Shown here: piece by piece, positions 39,491 through 55,200 of the stretch
How the letters are laid out: every line of letters starts with the position of its first letter
Position numbering within the stretch: the stretch's first letter is position 1
Assembly: GCA_021613375.1 (NCBI GenBank)
Contig: CM038720.1
Location: 7,319,462 to 7,383,461, forward strand
Length of the DNA stretch: 64,000 bases
From: Megaleporinus macrocephalus
Lineage: Eukaryota > Chordata > Actinopteri > Characiformes > Anostomidae
Direction: 5' to 3'
Made by a program: the position numbers and the translations under genes
The notes under the pieces: model-generated
Seen by the model: only the letters and a program-made list of their open reading frames with translations
The model's database searches: none
What the model was told of the DNA's origin: nothing

Positions 39491-40279
39491 TAGTTGTGTC
39501 TTTTTCTGGCATCACAAAAATCGTTTTCACAGCTTAGTTTCCATATATGTTCTTTATGGACTGGAGATTGAGAAGGACAGGATTTTGAGTATTCAACATG
39601 CCACATACTGGTTTTTCCAGAATACGATCCCTTTAATCTGGCATAAACAAATAGTACCTTATTATATATTAGATCGAAATCTTGATGGTAAAAACAGCAT
39701 CGCGGACATCAAAATACTTGACCATTTCTTGTAATAACATTCTGCGATTCATCTGGTTCCATTCACCACCACTGTAAGCCATTCAACTTAACCAGTTAAC
39801 ACAGGTTAACATGGAACAATCACCACCAGACCACTCTCAATGACTGAAAGCATGTTTTTTTTAAAAAAAATTGGTGAAGTTCTTCTTTAAGTATTCACCA
39901 ACACACAGTTCAGATACAGTGATCGAACTTGACCTACATGCACTTAGGTCTTTATTTGGCTTTGCCAACTTCCATCATTTGTCATCATGCATCATCTAAT
40001 CCTTCTTTAATTAAAAAACATCAATGTCAATGAAGGACAATTAACACTGAAGCCACTGACATGTAGAGTCAGAGTGTTTTCTGCAGCTTCTGCTGAGTCA
40101 CAGTAGACCTGCTCATGGCTGCAGGCCATAGGAATCTCCTCCCGTCACTGCAGCTCCGTGTAAACTGGTTTGGACAGTTTGCTGCGTAGGTGTGGCATAA
40201 AAACATGGCCTGAAGCACAGAGTACATGGACAAGCAGAAACCTACCAGAAGTTTATATTTTAATAAAAATATAGGACGA

Positions 40280-40545
40280 TTTTTTGGTATTGCAATGTTT
40301 TGGATGCCCTCGTGTTACATTACCTTTACTTTCAATTACACTTTTTAGTGGTTTGGACATTTGGGATACTGATTGTTTCGCAGGTGGAATTTTTGCCCAT
40401 ACAAGACTTCAGCTGCTCAACAGTCTGTGGTCTTCATCGTCTGATTCTCCTCTTCATGACACACCATACATTTCCAATAGGGGACAGATCTGGACTGCAG
40501 GCAGGCCAGTCAAGCACACGTACGCTGTGTCTATGAAGCCATGCT
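40280..40545. mobile_element. Fragment of a fish DNA-transposon repeat
   Basis: The passage 'cccatacaagacttcagctg' through 'gggacagatctggactgcag' and 'gcaggccagtcaagcac' resembles a repeat common in teleost genomes. Family assignment from memory is uncertain. Its right end runs into the M1 copy at 40550. Confidence 0.35.
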
Positions 40546-40549
40546 GTTG

Positions 40550-40985
40550 TAGCCTTGACCATAGAAAAACATGCATCTCTATTTGATTTTTATTTTTCTA
40601 CATCATTTGAACACATGAGCTACCATTTACATTATGTACCTGTAACGTTGTGTGAGACGGCTGACCGGCAACAGACAGGCAACCATGAACACACTGATGG
40701 AATAACAACGAAGGACAAAGACAGACTGCAAACACAGGGTATATATACACGGGCTAACAAGAGGGAACAGGTGACGAGACTAAACAGTGATGGGGAACAG
40801 GTGTGCGAGGCGGGGCAAGGGCGGAGACAGGGAGCACGTGGATGGAAACAAAGGCACAGGGACGGGAGGCGTGACAGTACCTTGGACAATATTCTATTAC
40901 ATTAAAAACAAAGAAGGTTTTGGGCCTCTCTAGTAAAGTTTGGAGATACTCGTTGTTTATTGGACAGCGATAATATGCCACTCTA
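40550..40985 (-). mobile_element. M1 MITE (minus) split by a solo LTR
   Basis: Both TIR-side parts of M1 are present. 'aaacatgcatctctatttga' to 'taccatttacattatg' is on the left. 'ctattacattaaaaacaaag' to 'tttattggacagcgataata' is on the right. The middle has been lost or displaced around a 236-bp insertion. Confidence 0.65.
40641..40876. mobile_element. Solo LTR, 236 bp, with 5-bp target-site duplication
   Basis: It begins TGTAACG and ends CGTGACA, so it has the TG..CA ends of an LTR. It is flanked by the perfect duplication GTACC (40636-40640 and 40877-40881). No internal retroelement sequence adjoins it, so it is a solo LTR left by LTR-LTR recombination. Minus-strand open frames within it are chance. 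It was not assigned to a named family. Confidence 0.7.
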
Positions 40986-41409
40986 TATCCAAATATGTGC
41001 GACCGCATCACTGGTACTATCATGTCTTGGACAAGGCAAGAAACGGCATACCCCCATTAGAGGGCAGGGACGCTCCTGTTGGTAAACATTAATGTCATGC
41101 TTTTTCAATTACAAAATAAATTATATATGGACTATATATTATACATATTATGTATATGACAAGTGAAGACTTCATGTTGATGAACAGGAAGGCCAAGGAC
41201 AAGCAAGACATGACTGAACCCTGTAAGACATTTATAAAAGACCAAAACCAATCACATCCAAACAAATGCTACTGGGCCTAAATTGGAGAGCCCTCATCGA
41301 CTCCAGGTCAGGCCAGCTAGTACAGTGCAGGTGTATCCTTTTGCTAGATGTAGATCATATAAACATATTTATTCACTTCAGCTATACTCTTAAGTTTAAC
41401 TATAACACA

Positions 41410-41793
41410 TCCGCTACAAAATACTTTTGTTGACTTATGAGGCCTTACATGGCTTAGCTCCATCATATCTCTCTGCTCTCTTACAGCCCTACGCTCTATT
41501 ACACTCTCTCAGCTCCTCTGATTCTGCTCTGTAGGCTGTTCCTTAGTTTAGGGTTATCTACTATGGGCGGCAGAGCTTTCAGTGTTGCTGCCCCCACTCT
41601 TTGGAATGCCGTACCTCTTTCTATTCGCTTGTCTTCCTCTGTTTCTGTGTTAAAATCTCAGCTCAAGTCCCACCTTTTCTCTTCTTTCTTTCTCACTCTC
41701 TTTAACTTTCTTTCACTTTTCACTTTTTTTCCCCTCTCCCCCTCGTTTGTTCAGCGCCCTTGGGTTTGTGAAAGGCGCCATATAAGTGCAATC

Positions 41794-41826
<33 letters not shown>
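41410..41826 (+). mobile_element. L2-type LINE 3' end with (ATT)n tail
   Basis: The forward frame includes 'MGGRAFSVAAPTLWNAVPLS' and 'VLKSQLKSHLFS', the usual C-terminal end of fish L2 proteins. A 3' UTR follows with 'aaggcgccatataagtgcaa' and a (TAT)n tail at 41799-41826. It is 5' truncated. Confidence 0.8.
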
Positions 41827-41827
<1 letters not shown>

Positions 41828-42419
41828 GATTTTTTCCATTCCTTTCGCCAGGTTATGGACAAACTTTACTGTATAACAGATGTAACCCTCGCCTTGCTTC
41901 TAAACCTTGCTATGGCAAAGCTTAGTTCAGTTGGGTTTTAAAGAGGTTTTAAAGCCGTCGTCAACACAGGATGAAGGTTAAAAACTTACCAGAATGTTCT
42001 ACTTTCAGAGTGTCAACTGTGCAGATCGTGAGTTGTCAGCAAAGATCTAGTTTTTCAATCCAACCTAACACCAGACTAACTTTCTGTTGTTACAGCTGTT
42101 TATACAATCCACTATACATAAAATGTACATATGATTTGCAGATAATCCACAATGTATATATAATATACGATACACACAGTATACACAGTATACAACAAGT
42201 AAGATACAGAGTTTGTACACATTGTTTCATATTTCAGTTTCAGAGAGAAAGGAATGCAGGGACACCTCAGCTTCTTCAGAAGGATTATGTAAGTGTATAG
42301 ATGGATTATATAAGTAACAGATCTAAAGAGTTTTTGTATGCCCAGCAGAGATCTCCTCAATTTGCTGTTTTTCTTTTTGTTTGTGATAAAATACAATGAT
42401 ACTTCTTTTTGAATGTACT

Positions 42420-43645
42420 CCCCATGGCCAAAAGTAAGTGGACAGTTTGGTGTCACTTGTATAGGAGATTTTTATGGACATTAACCCTCATGACTGTCAC
42501 AGTATCCACTCTGCCGGGAAAGCTTTGGAGTGTGTTATTGGAAATTTTGTGCCCATTCAGTCAAAAGAGCAGTGTGAGGTCAGACACTGAAGTTGGACAA
42601 GAAGGCCAGGCTTGCAATCGACGTTCAAGTTCATCCAAAAGGTGTTGACAGGAGTTGAGACTACTGTACAGGGACACAGTCAAGCTAGAACAGGAAATTG
42701 TTCTTCCTAAACTGGTACTTCGAAGCATACAACTGTGTGAAATGTATTTGTGTGCTGTAGCATTAACATCATTCTTTGGTTGTAACTGTTTAAAGAAAAA
42801 TATGTATCTCCATTTTTGTCAGTTTTCATTTTACCATGTCATATAAACACGACAGCTGCTTGTTTTATCCTGTGAAAGGTTCATGATGAACGGACCAATA
42901 GAGACGCTCCAAAATCATTTAAAATAAAACCTCTTTACATTAACTTACATTAAAAGTAAAGAAAGTTTACAGTCTCTCCTGTAAAGTTGCTCATTTTTCT
43001 TAGGACACTGATGCAATGGAACCATGCAAACTCTAAAAACAGCCCCAGATGCCTCATTATCCCCCCTCTACCAAACTTTACTGTTGGCACTGTGAATTCT
43101 GGTGGGTAGTGTTCTCCTGGAATTATCGCCCAAACCCAAATGTGTACATCAGACCGCCACATAGCAAAGCCTAATTCGTCCAGCTGTCATTGCTTGGCAT
43201 TTCATGTAGTGAAGCTTGCGTGTAGCTATTTGGCCTTGAACACCTTCAAATTTCACGAAGCTCCCAGTGCAGAGTTTCTTAGCATTGAGAGGCAGTTTGA
43301 AACTCTTTAGTGAGGGATGCAACAGAGGATAAGTGATCTTTGCACACTAAGTGCTTCAGTATTTTTATGAGTTTGTATGGTTTAACACTTGAAGGCTGAG
43401 CTGTTGTTGCTCCTTTAAGTTTAAAAAAAATCAATCATAGCACATTCAGTTGACTGGGGCAGATCTAACAGGATCAAGGTTTCATACTTTGTCACATTTA
43501 AAGTCACTGGGCTCTTCACTAAAACCCATAGTACTGTCAGTGTTTATCTATGGAGACTGCAAGGCTATGTGCTTGATTCAATACACTAGTTAGCAATAAA
43601 CTAGTAGTGGCGTCCATATACTTTTGTCCCTATAGAAACACAGTT
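42420..43645 (-). mobile_element. Degenerate Tc1/mariner element, minus strand
   Basis: The ends near 42421 (tggccaaaagtaagtggaca) and 43640 (atacttttgtccctatag) are inverted relics. Interior minus-strand sequence keeps transposase-like blocks. The plus strand reads 'gtgaggtcagacactgaagt' and 'ccccctctaccaaactttac', both common in fish Tc1-like copies. No frame is intact. An M1 copy sits inside it. Confidence 0.6.
42785..43012 (-). mobile_element. M1 MITE inserted in a Tc1/mariner relic
   Basis: The complement carries the M1 interior ('gaccaatagagacgctccaa', 'ttaacttacattaaaagtaa', 'tctcctgtaaagttgc'). Surrounding Tc1-like sequence continues on both sides, so M1 entered the Tc1 relic. Confidence 0.6.
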
Positions 43646-43811
43646 TCAAAACTTATCAAAAACTTTCAGTATTTATTGCAAGATGCATTGTGATTGGTTT
43701 GATTTATTAACAAAGGTTCATCATATTTTCTGAGAGTTCCTGATTCAATCTGATGTAGTAATATCTCAATATGACAGAACAATCGAAGACAGTTTTCAAA
43801 TCCAATAAATG

Positions 43812-43817
43812 TTTATT
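43812..43817 (-). terminator. Polyadenylation signal of MMP gene B
   Basis: AATAAA on the minus strand, about 170 nt past the gene B stop codon. This supports a real terminal exon directly after the catalytic domain. Confidence 0.55.
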
Positions 43818-43986
43818 TTGCACCTGTATAACTGAATCACTCTGATGACTCAACAGAGTAACCAAGCCCATTTTGAAATATGCGGCGTGATTATTAATTA
43901 AACATATGAGCAGTAATCTTCAGTACTTGGCTACGCTCCAGATATAACATGGCCTGGATGGTGTGATGCTGGCTGGCCTGGAGGCA

Positions 43987-47883
<3,897 letters not shown>

Positions 47884-47938
47884 GTCGTCTCTCCCTAATG
47901 ATCCGCTCCTGCTTGGCTTGGACTCAGGTGGACAGTGG

Positions 47939-47946
47939 CTTAAATA
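47939..47946 (-). promoter_or_regulatory. TATA-like box of MMP gene B
   Basis: TATTTAAG on the minus strand, about 60 nt upstream of the gene B start codon. Its spacing is normal for a ~30-nt 5' UTR. Confidence 0.5.
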
Positions 47947-48019
47947 CCCTTACGTGCGGGGCATGTTAAGCAACAATCTTAGTCATTGTCTCCCTGTGTT
48001 AGGAAACATTGTGACAGGT

Positions 48020-48720
48020 TTACACCCAAATGTATGCAAGGAAACGTTCCCTTTATTGTTTTTGTTCTATATGTTTATTTCTATAATGGATTTTGATGTT
48101 TATTTCTTAGTGCACTAAAATCTCTTCTAATAATCCACCTTTATATTAATAGAAACATATAGTAAAGTCTTTTAACCAAACTGACAGAATCAAGGAAATT
48201 TTCTCTTCCAACATCACACAGGCTCAGTAAACCATTTACCAATGTCATCATTCTTGTAGACACATTTGCCCTGAAGGACACCAGCAAACTGGGCTGGCCA
48301 GTTCTTTGTTAAACATATACAGTTATACACAATTTCTGTTAACCGCCACCTCTCTTTTGAAAGATTCCTTTTATCTTTAGAGTCTATTTCAGGGTGGGCA
48401 TTATACAAAGAAAGTACTTGAAAAAACTAGAAGAAACCTTATTCATGTCTATTTTTAGCTTTTTTTGTGTGTAATCCCTATTAACTTCCTTTCTTCACCC
48501 CGCAGTATGCACAATGCATCATCAGGAAGTTTTCCGCTAGTGAGCTCACAACATCAGCATTGAAAAAAAAAAGAAACATCAAAGGACCTTTTGTTCACCT
48601 GGGCATTACCAAAGTATATATTCTTTATTTCCATTGGAGTACTTTGAAACTTGTGTGATAGTTTTTTTGTTACAACAGATCCTGATATTCTCACTAACAG
48701 CTATGAAAACTATGTTGGCT
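48020..48720. other. Upstream flank of gene B, no assigned feature
   Basis: A 64-codon minus-strand frame at 48408-48214 has no family resemblance that I recognise and no flanking gene structure. Otherwise I see nothing. Confidence 0.35.
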
Positions 48721-48729
48721 TCATGAGGA

Positions 48730-49330
48730 CCAACCTATAGCATCTTTTCTGGAACATGTATATGGTGTACCACAGGTTTCTGTACTGGGACCAATTGAAT
48801 TTCAGTTGGGTTACATTGTTAATGATCATGGAGTCAGCTTTCATAACTGTGCAGGTGATACACAACTACGAAATATCTGTAGGTGACACCAGAGCTTTTA
48901 CATAAACTAATAACAAAATTCAGCATGGTCATATTTTAAAACTAAGTGAGACCAAAAATTATGAAGTAAGGAATTTTGGGCCAAGTTTTGATTCAACATT
49001 AACTTTAAAATCCCATAATGATGACATTGAATAACTTTTCTCTGTTATGTAAGATCTTTCCTTAAGCAAGAATCTCAGAAGCATGATTTGTGGCCTATTG
49101 TAATGCAGTATTCATAGGATTAACTAAATCCTCAACACAAAGATTGCAGATCGTCCAGGCTGCAACATCGAGAGTACTTACCACCTACGAAAGGAGGGGC
49201 CACCTTTACACAGGCTGCCTATTTCAGTTAGAGTGAAATTCAAGATTGTTTAGCTGGATTTTAAAGCTCTTAATAAGGTAACAGTGCCACCTTCATTTCT
49301 CACTGTCTGACAGACTGTGTTCTAAATTGG
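48730..49330 (+). mobile_element. Degenerate L2 LINE fragment
   Basis: Forward frames with many breaks give 'YGVPQVSVLGPI' and 'FHNCAGDTQL' (RT motifs), then 'CNAVFIGLTKSSTQRLQIVQ' and 'AATSRVLTT' further on. The order matches an L2 RT C-terminal half. Confidence 0.65.
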
Positions 49331-49420
49331 GTTTTAAGATAATTAGCCGCTGGTTTGTTGAAAGTTATAAAATGCAGCATGAAGGAATGTTCAATAAGTT
49401 TAGCATTTTATTAGTTTTAT

Positions 49421-49460
49421 ATATATATATTACCCAAAGTAATTATATATATATATATGC
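49421..49460. repeat. Short interrupted (TA)n repeat
   Basis: Two short TA runs separated by 'ttacccaaagtaatta'. Confidence 0.7.
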
Positions 49461-49854
49461 CAACATTGTCGGAACAAAACCTAATTTTCTAAAAAAGTAA
49501 CTTTACAGAAACTTTAACATACTTATATATGCTAATACACAGTGACTTAACTCTGACTCGCATGTCATTTTGTTGGCAACTGATATTTTTAAAAAAGAAA
49601 GAAATTTTTTTTCTTTTGTTTAGCTGGTGACATTATTTGCTTCTGTATTTTATCTGTATTTCTATTTAAAACATGAATATTTTAAACAGACTAAATGTTT
49701 TTGCTCTTGTATGTGTTTTTCTTTACACATACAAACACATATATGTATTATTATTATTGTAGTTGTTGTAGTCTCCTAACCCAAAGTAATTGGCTGCTTC
49801 ACACTTCTACCATGTAGACAGGAAAAGGTCGCACATCATTTAAAAATCATATTT

Positions 49855-50070
49855 TGTTGTAGGAGATTTGAAAGTGTTGGGTAGATTATTTGTAATGTAG
49901 TAATCGTAATGTAGCAGCAATAGTAATTGTAAAGTAGTAGCAATAGTAATAGTAATGTAGTAGTAAAAATAAGGTAACAGTAATAATAATAGTAACATAG
50001 GAGCAATGCTATTAGTAATAGTAACAGTAATGTAGCAGTTCAAGTAAAAGTAATGTAGCAGTAATAGTAA
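49855..50070. repeat. Degenerate 'agtaatgtag' array, left part
   Basis: Imperfect tandem combinations of 'agtaat', 'gtagcagtaat' and 'aatagtaat'. The same motif resumes at 50480. Confidence 0.8.
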
Positions 50071-50084
50071 AAGTAATTGGAATC

Positions 50085-50470
50085 AGAATTGTTTATTTCG
50101 CCAAGTATGTCACATATACAAGGAATTTGTCTTGGTGAGGCACACGTGTATGACATGTAACAAGAACAATTTTACATTAAAAGCATTATGTTATAAGGGA
50201 GTTCCTGTTAATACAGTGAGATTCAGTTCAGGTATGAGTTTGAAGTGCAGGGCGACCACTGTCTTTAATGAGAGTAGCAGCTCTGGGGAAAAAGCTGTCA
50301 GCATGTCTGGTTGTGCTGGTCTTGATGGTCCTGAGTCTTCTGCCAGAAGTGTCTGAAAGATGTGTTGTCCAGGATTAGACAATACATCAAATTACACCCT
50401 GCTGGTGTAGATGTCCTGAAGTGCTGGCAGATTGCATCCAATGATCCGCTCCGCTGTCCTGATTATGTGC
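50085..50470 (-). mobile_element. LINE 3' fragment interrupting the 'agtaat' array
   Basis: The minus strand reads like the C-terminal and 3' UTR part of the same L2/CR1-like group as 52250-55490 ('ggaaaaagctgtcagcatgt' in plus view, and 'tacaaggaatttgtcttggt'). It splits one tandem array into two. Confidence 0.55.
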
Positions 50471-50479
50471 TGGAGTAGG

Positions 50480-50690
50480 TAATTATGTAGTGGTTGGTAT
50501 GTAGTAGTGATAGTAATGTAGGAGCAATAGTATTAGTAATGCAGTAGTAATAGTAATAGCAATGTTGTAGTAATAATAATAGTAATGTAGGTGATAGTAA
50601 TGTAATAGTAATAGTAAAGGGAATGTAGTAGTAATAGTAATAAATAAATAATAGTAATAGCAATGTAGTAATGTAATATAGTATTGATTA
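50480..50690. repeat. Degenerate 'agtaatgtag' array, right part
   Basis: Continuation of 49855-50070 on the other side of the LINE fragment. Confidence 0.8.
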
Positions 50691-50699
50691 CAAGTTATC

Positions 50700-51867
50700 T
50701 GACTGCATATGTCATATATCTAACAGGCTTATTGGTTTTTAATTTGTTCAATAAAGTGCAAACTATCAGTAGTTTTTCCTCTCAATCTGTGATAATGAAT
50801 CATATTTTTATTCAGTTCATAAGCAAAATCAATTAATTATGAACAACTATTATTATTTGAAATGCCAAATTGAAAATACTTCCATATTATTTTATGATTC
50901 TTTCTCATTACTTAGTAATACTAAACAATATTTTGAGATATTGCATCACTATTTGAGATGCATTATTCTAACAAGCTTCTCATTATCTTGAAGTGCTTAA
51001 TAATTTTTGAATAAAAAATAAATAAATATAAATGCATATATCTATCAATATAAATAATGCCAAGTTCTCAGAATTATGGGAAAGCAACTGAAAATCCTAT
51101 CAGAAAGGATATCAAGTGAGATTCGTATCATAAAATAACAAGAAAAATAACTTCATACTCTTTCATACTCTGTAAACTCATGTGTGCGTGTACCAACCTT
51201 CTTGGTGGTGTGAAACCTTGATTTCCACTTCAAACCAGCATTCTTTAGCAATCTTCCATATTTCTTATTTTACTTTTGCATTAACAGTCTGTTGCAAGAA
51301 GACAGTTACTAATAATAAAAAAACAACAGAAAAGTACTTCAATACTAACATCTGCCCACTAGATGGCACAGCACCAGAAACATAGCATACAGACGTCCTG
51401 GCGCATTACTGTAGTGCCACTAGACATTTTAGTTCAGTGTTCTATGTAATAGAAAGTAGGTCACTCCTAAGTTAAAGTACACAAAAAAAAACAAAAAAAC
51501 AGCAATCATAGGAAACATTTGTAAGTATTTTGAGTTTAAATTTAAAATAAGTATTAAATAGATGATGAACTGATAACATGACAGCTGGTGTGGAGTTATG
51601 GGGGCATATGGGGGAATAATCTTATATTTAAGCTAGAATCTGAGCGCCAATCAAATTGTAAAATGGCTAAATTCAATCGAGTCCAGTGTTACATTCTCCA
51701 CCCTAAATATGCTTTTCAGCAGTTTGTAGGCGGATTACAAGAATACAAGAAGAATATATCTGCCAACAAAACCCAGCTGGTCATTTTGAATTCATAGTGC
51801 AGCTTCAGTACCGCATGTAAAACAAAACAATTCATAGTTGCATTCTTTAAGGCAAACATAGAGGTTT

Positions 51868-51870
<3 letters not shown>
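50700..51870. other. Intergenic stretch, no assigned feature
   Basis: AT-rich. No exon with splice borders and no repeat family recognised. Confidence 0.4.

Positions 51871-51928
<58 letters not shown>
51871..51928. repeat. (TA)n microsatellite, left half of a split tract
   Basis: About 29 TA units ending exactly at the Tc1 element. The other half resumes at 56585. Confidence 0.9.
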
Positions 51929-51931
<3 letters not shown>

Positions 51932-52249
51932 GGGAAAATAAGTATTTTGCGAGTTTTTCCACCTATCATAGGTACACTTCAACTGTAAGAGACAGAATCT
52001 AAAAGAAAATCCAGAAAATCACATTGTATGATTTTTAAATAATCAATTTACATTTCATTGCATGATATAAGTATTTGATCACCTACCAACCAGCAAGAAA
52101 TCTGGCTCTCACAGACCTGTTTTTCTTTAAGCCCTCCTATTCTGCACTCAGTACCTGTATTAACTACACCTGTTTGAACCCGTTACCTGAATAAAAGACA
52201 CCGGCCACACACTCAATCAATCACACTCCAACCTCTCCACCATTTCAAG

Positions 52250-55200
52250 GATTCAAGGATTCAAGGATTCAAGGAGACTTTATTGTCATTCGCATCACAT
52301 GTAGTACATGGGGTGGAACGAAATTGTGGTACCCAAGGACCCAGTTTTACCCAGACAGCAGTACTTAAATAAATAAAATAAACATAAATATATAAAATAT
52401 ATGAAAATAAAATAAACAGGAATGGAGAAGGTAGCAGCAGAGTGTATTAAAGTGACTGGTGTCGTAAAAGTGTCAGTGCAGTAAAAGTGTCAGTGCAGTG
52501 GTTCCACTAAGTGGCGTTTAAAAGTCTTACAGCTTCCGGAATGAAGCTGTTCCTCAGTCTGTTCGTTCTACACTTGACGCTCCGCAGCCTCCTGCCTGAG
52601 GGGAGCGGGACAAACAGTGAGTGTGCTGGATGAGTGGGGTCCTTCATGATGCAGGTGGCCCTCTTCCTGCATCTGGAGGTGTATATGTCCGTGGTGGTGG
52701 GGAGGCTGACTCCGACAGACCTCTGTGCAGCCTTCACCACCCTCTGCAGAGCTTTCCTGTCTGCAGCAGAGCAGCTTCCGTGCCACACGTTGATGCTGGA
52801 GCATAGAACGCTCTCCACCACACATCTATAGAAGGAGGTGAGGACCGAGCTCCCGAGCCCAGCTCGCCTCAACCGCCTGAGGAAGTAGAGCCGCTGATGT
52901 GCCTTCCTGACCAGGCTGGAAGTGTTGTTGCTCCAGGTGAGGTTGTTGCTCAGGTGAACACCCAAGTACCTGTAGCTGGAGACCACTTCCACCGCAGACC
53001 CTCCGACATGCAGGGGGAGGTGGGCATGTCTGCCCCTTCTGAAGTCCACAATCATCTCCTTCGTCTTCTTTATGTTGATGCAGAGGTTGTTCTTTCTGCA
53101 CCAACCCTCCAGGTGTTCTACCTCCCGTCTGTAGCCAGACTCATCACTGTTTGTGATGCATCCGACCACTGCCGTGTCGTCCGCAAACTTCACAATATGA
53201 CAGCCTGGGTGGATGGGTGAGCAGTCATATGTGAGCAGCGTGAACAAGAGGGGGCTCAACACACAGCCCTGAGGGGAGCCAGTGCTGAGGATTGTGGTGG
53301 AGGAGGAGAGGTTGTGGATCCTCACAGACTGCGGCCTGTTGGTCAGGAAGTCCAGGACCCAGTTGCAAAGAGAGGAGCGCAGACCAAGTGAGGAGAGCTT
53401 ATCTGTCAGTGTCTGGGGTATCATGGTGTTGAAGGCGGAAGTGAAGTCCACAAAGAGCATACGGACATAAGAGTCCTTCTGCTCCAGGTGGGTGAGGGCA
53501 GTGTGGACCACAGAGGAAATGGCATCGTCTGTGGATCGGTTCCTCCTGTAGGCGTACTGGTGTGGGTCCACAGTGACGTCGATGGTGGCTTTGATGTGGG
53601 TCATAACCAGTCTTTCAAAGCATTTAGTGACTATCGGCGTGAGAGCTATCGGCCGGTAGTCATTCAGACCTGTCACTGTGGAGCTCTTGGGGACCGGGAT
53701 GATGGTGGCGGTCTTCAGGCAGGTGGGAACAGCTGCCTGGGTGAGGGAGACATTGAAAATGTCTGCCAGGACCTCGGAGATCTGATCAGCGCACTCCCGT
53801 AGTACTCGTCCGGGTATGTTATCCGGACCAGCACTTTTCCGGGGGTTGATCCTCCTGAGGGTCCTCCTTACCTCTGCTGGTGTCACACTGAGGGGTACTT
53901 CTCCAGGTGGAGGGGTGAGTCTTATGCTGGGCGGGGTGTCAGGGTCCTCAAAGCGGGCATAGAATTTGTTGAGAGCCTCGGGCAGGGAGGGGTCTTTGGA
54001 ACATTGTGCATCTCTGGTTTTATAGTCTGTGATGCACTTAATTCCCCTCCACATGCTCCTAGGATCCTGGGAGGAGAAGTGTCCCTGGATTTTCAGAGCA
54101 TATGCAGCTTTGGCCCTCTTAACACCTGCGGTCAGCTCTCTTCTAGCCCTCCTGAGTTCCTGTGCGTCGCCAGACCTGAAGGCAGCATCCCTAGCTTTCA
54201 GTAGAGAACGCACCTCTCCATTCAGCCAGGGTTTCTGGTTCGGGTAGCAGGTCACTGTCTTTGTGGTGGTGACATCCTCCACACACTTGCTGATGTACCC
54301 GAGGACAGCAGATGTGTAATCCTCCAGATCCAGCTCCCCCTCACTCTCAGCAGCCTCCCTAAAGACATGCCAGTCTGTGCAGCCGAAACAGTCCTGCAGC
54401 ACAGCGTCTGCGTCACCAGGCCACACAGTGATGGTCTTCTGTGTGGGTCTGGAGCGTCGCAGCGGGGGGTGGTATGCAGGGACCAGCATAATGGAGATGT
54501 GGTCGGAGAGCCCGAGGTGGGGGTGGGGGACGGCTCTGTACGCGTCTCTGATGTTGGTGTAAACACGGTCGAGTGTGTTGTCTCCCCGTGTTGGAATGTC
54601 TATGTGTTGGTAAAACCTCGGCAAAATGTTCGTCAGGTTCACGTGGTTAAAATCCCCCGCCACCACGTAGAACGCCTCCGGATGCTTGTTCTGAAGCGAG
54701 CTGATGTTGTCATGTAGCTCTTTCAGTGCGTTGTTAGCATTAGCATCCGGTGCTATGTAAACGGCAATGACGAACACAGCTGTAAACTCCCGAGGCAGAT
54801 AGTGTGGCCGACACTTCACGGTCAGCTGTTCTGTTGCCTCGGAGCATAGGGCGTTTACCATCACACAGTTTGTGCACCAACCTTTGTTTATGTAGACGCA
54901 TAAGCCGCCCCCTCGTGCTTTTCCGGACAGCTGGTTGCGGTCCGCGCGGAAGAGCTGCCGGCCGGCGAGCTGGAAGGCTGAGTCCGGCATGCTGTCGTTT
55001 AGCCATGTTTCCGTGAGACAGATCACAGCGCAGTTCCTCATCTCATCAGAAACACTCATCCTCAGCCGCAGAAGGTCCAGCTTGTTGTCCAAAGAGCGAA
55101 CATTGGACAGGAAGAGAGATGGAATCGGGGGTCTGTCGGCGTTAGCCTTGAGCCTGGCTAGCACGCCGGCCCGCTTCCCTCTCTTCAGTCTTCGCCTGCA

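Larger units (their letters stand above)
37925..39600 (+). repeat. Imperfect tandem duplication of a ~1-kb block
   Basis: The segment around 'gaacattaacattaattgga' occurs at about 37979 and 38963. The 'catcacaaaaa(c/t)cgttttcac' block occurs at about 38825 and 39511. Both units contain the same RTE LINE tail. The second unit has lost about 300 bp. The offset changes from ~984 to ~686 bp across the RTE segment. Confidence 0.7.

Noticed and set aside
40632..40905. Open frames on both strands near 40.7 kb
   Set aside because: They fall within the 236-bp solo LTR and M1 halves and resemble no protein.
48214..48408. 64-codon minus-strand frame upstream of gene B
   Set aside because: No family match, no splice signals tying it to gene B, and it lies upstream of the TATA-like box.
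54367..54717. Plus-strand frames opposite the LINE (52.6-55.4 kb)
   Set aside because: They are shadows of the 986-codon LINE frame, which carries all recognisable motifs.
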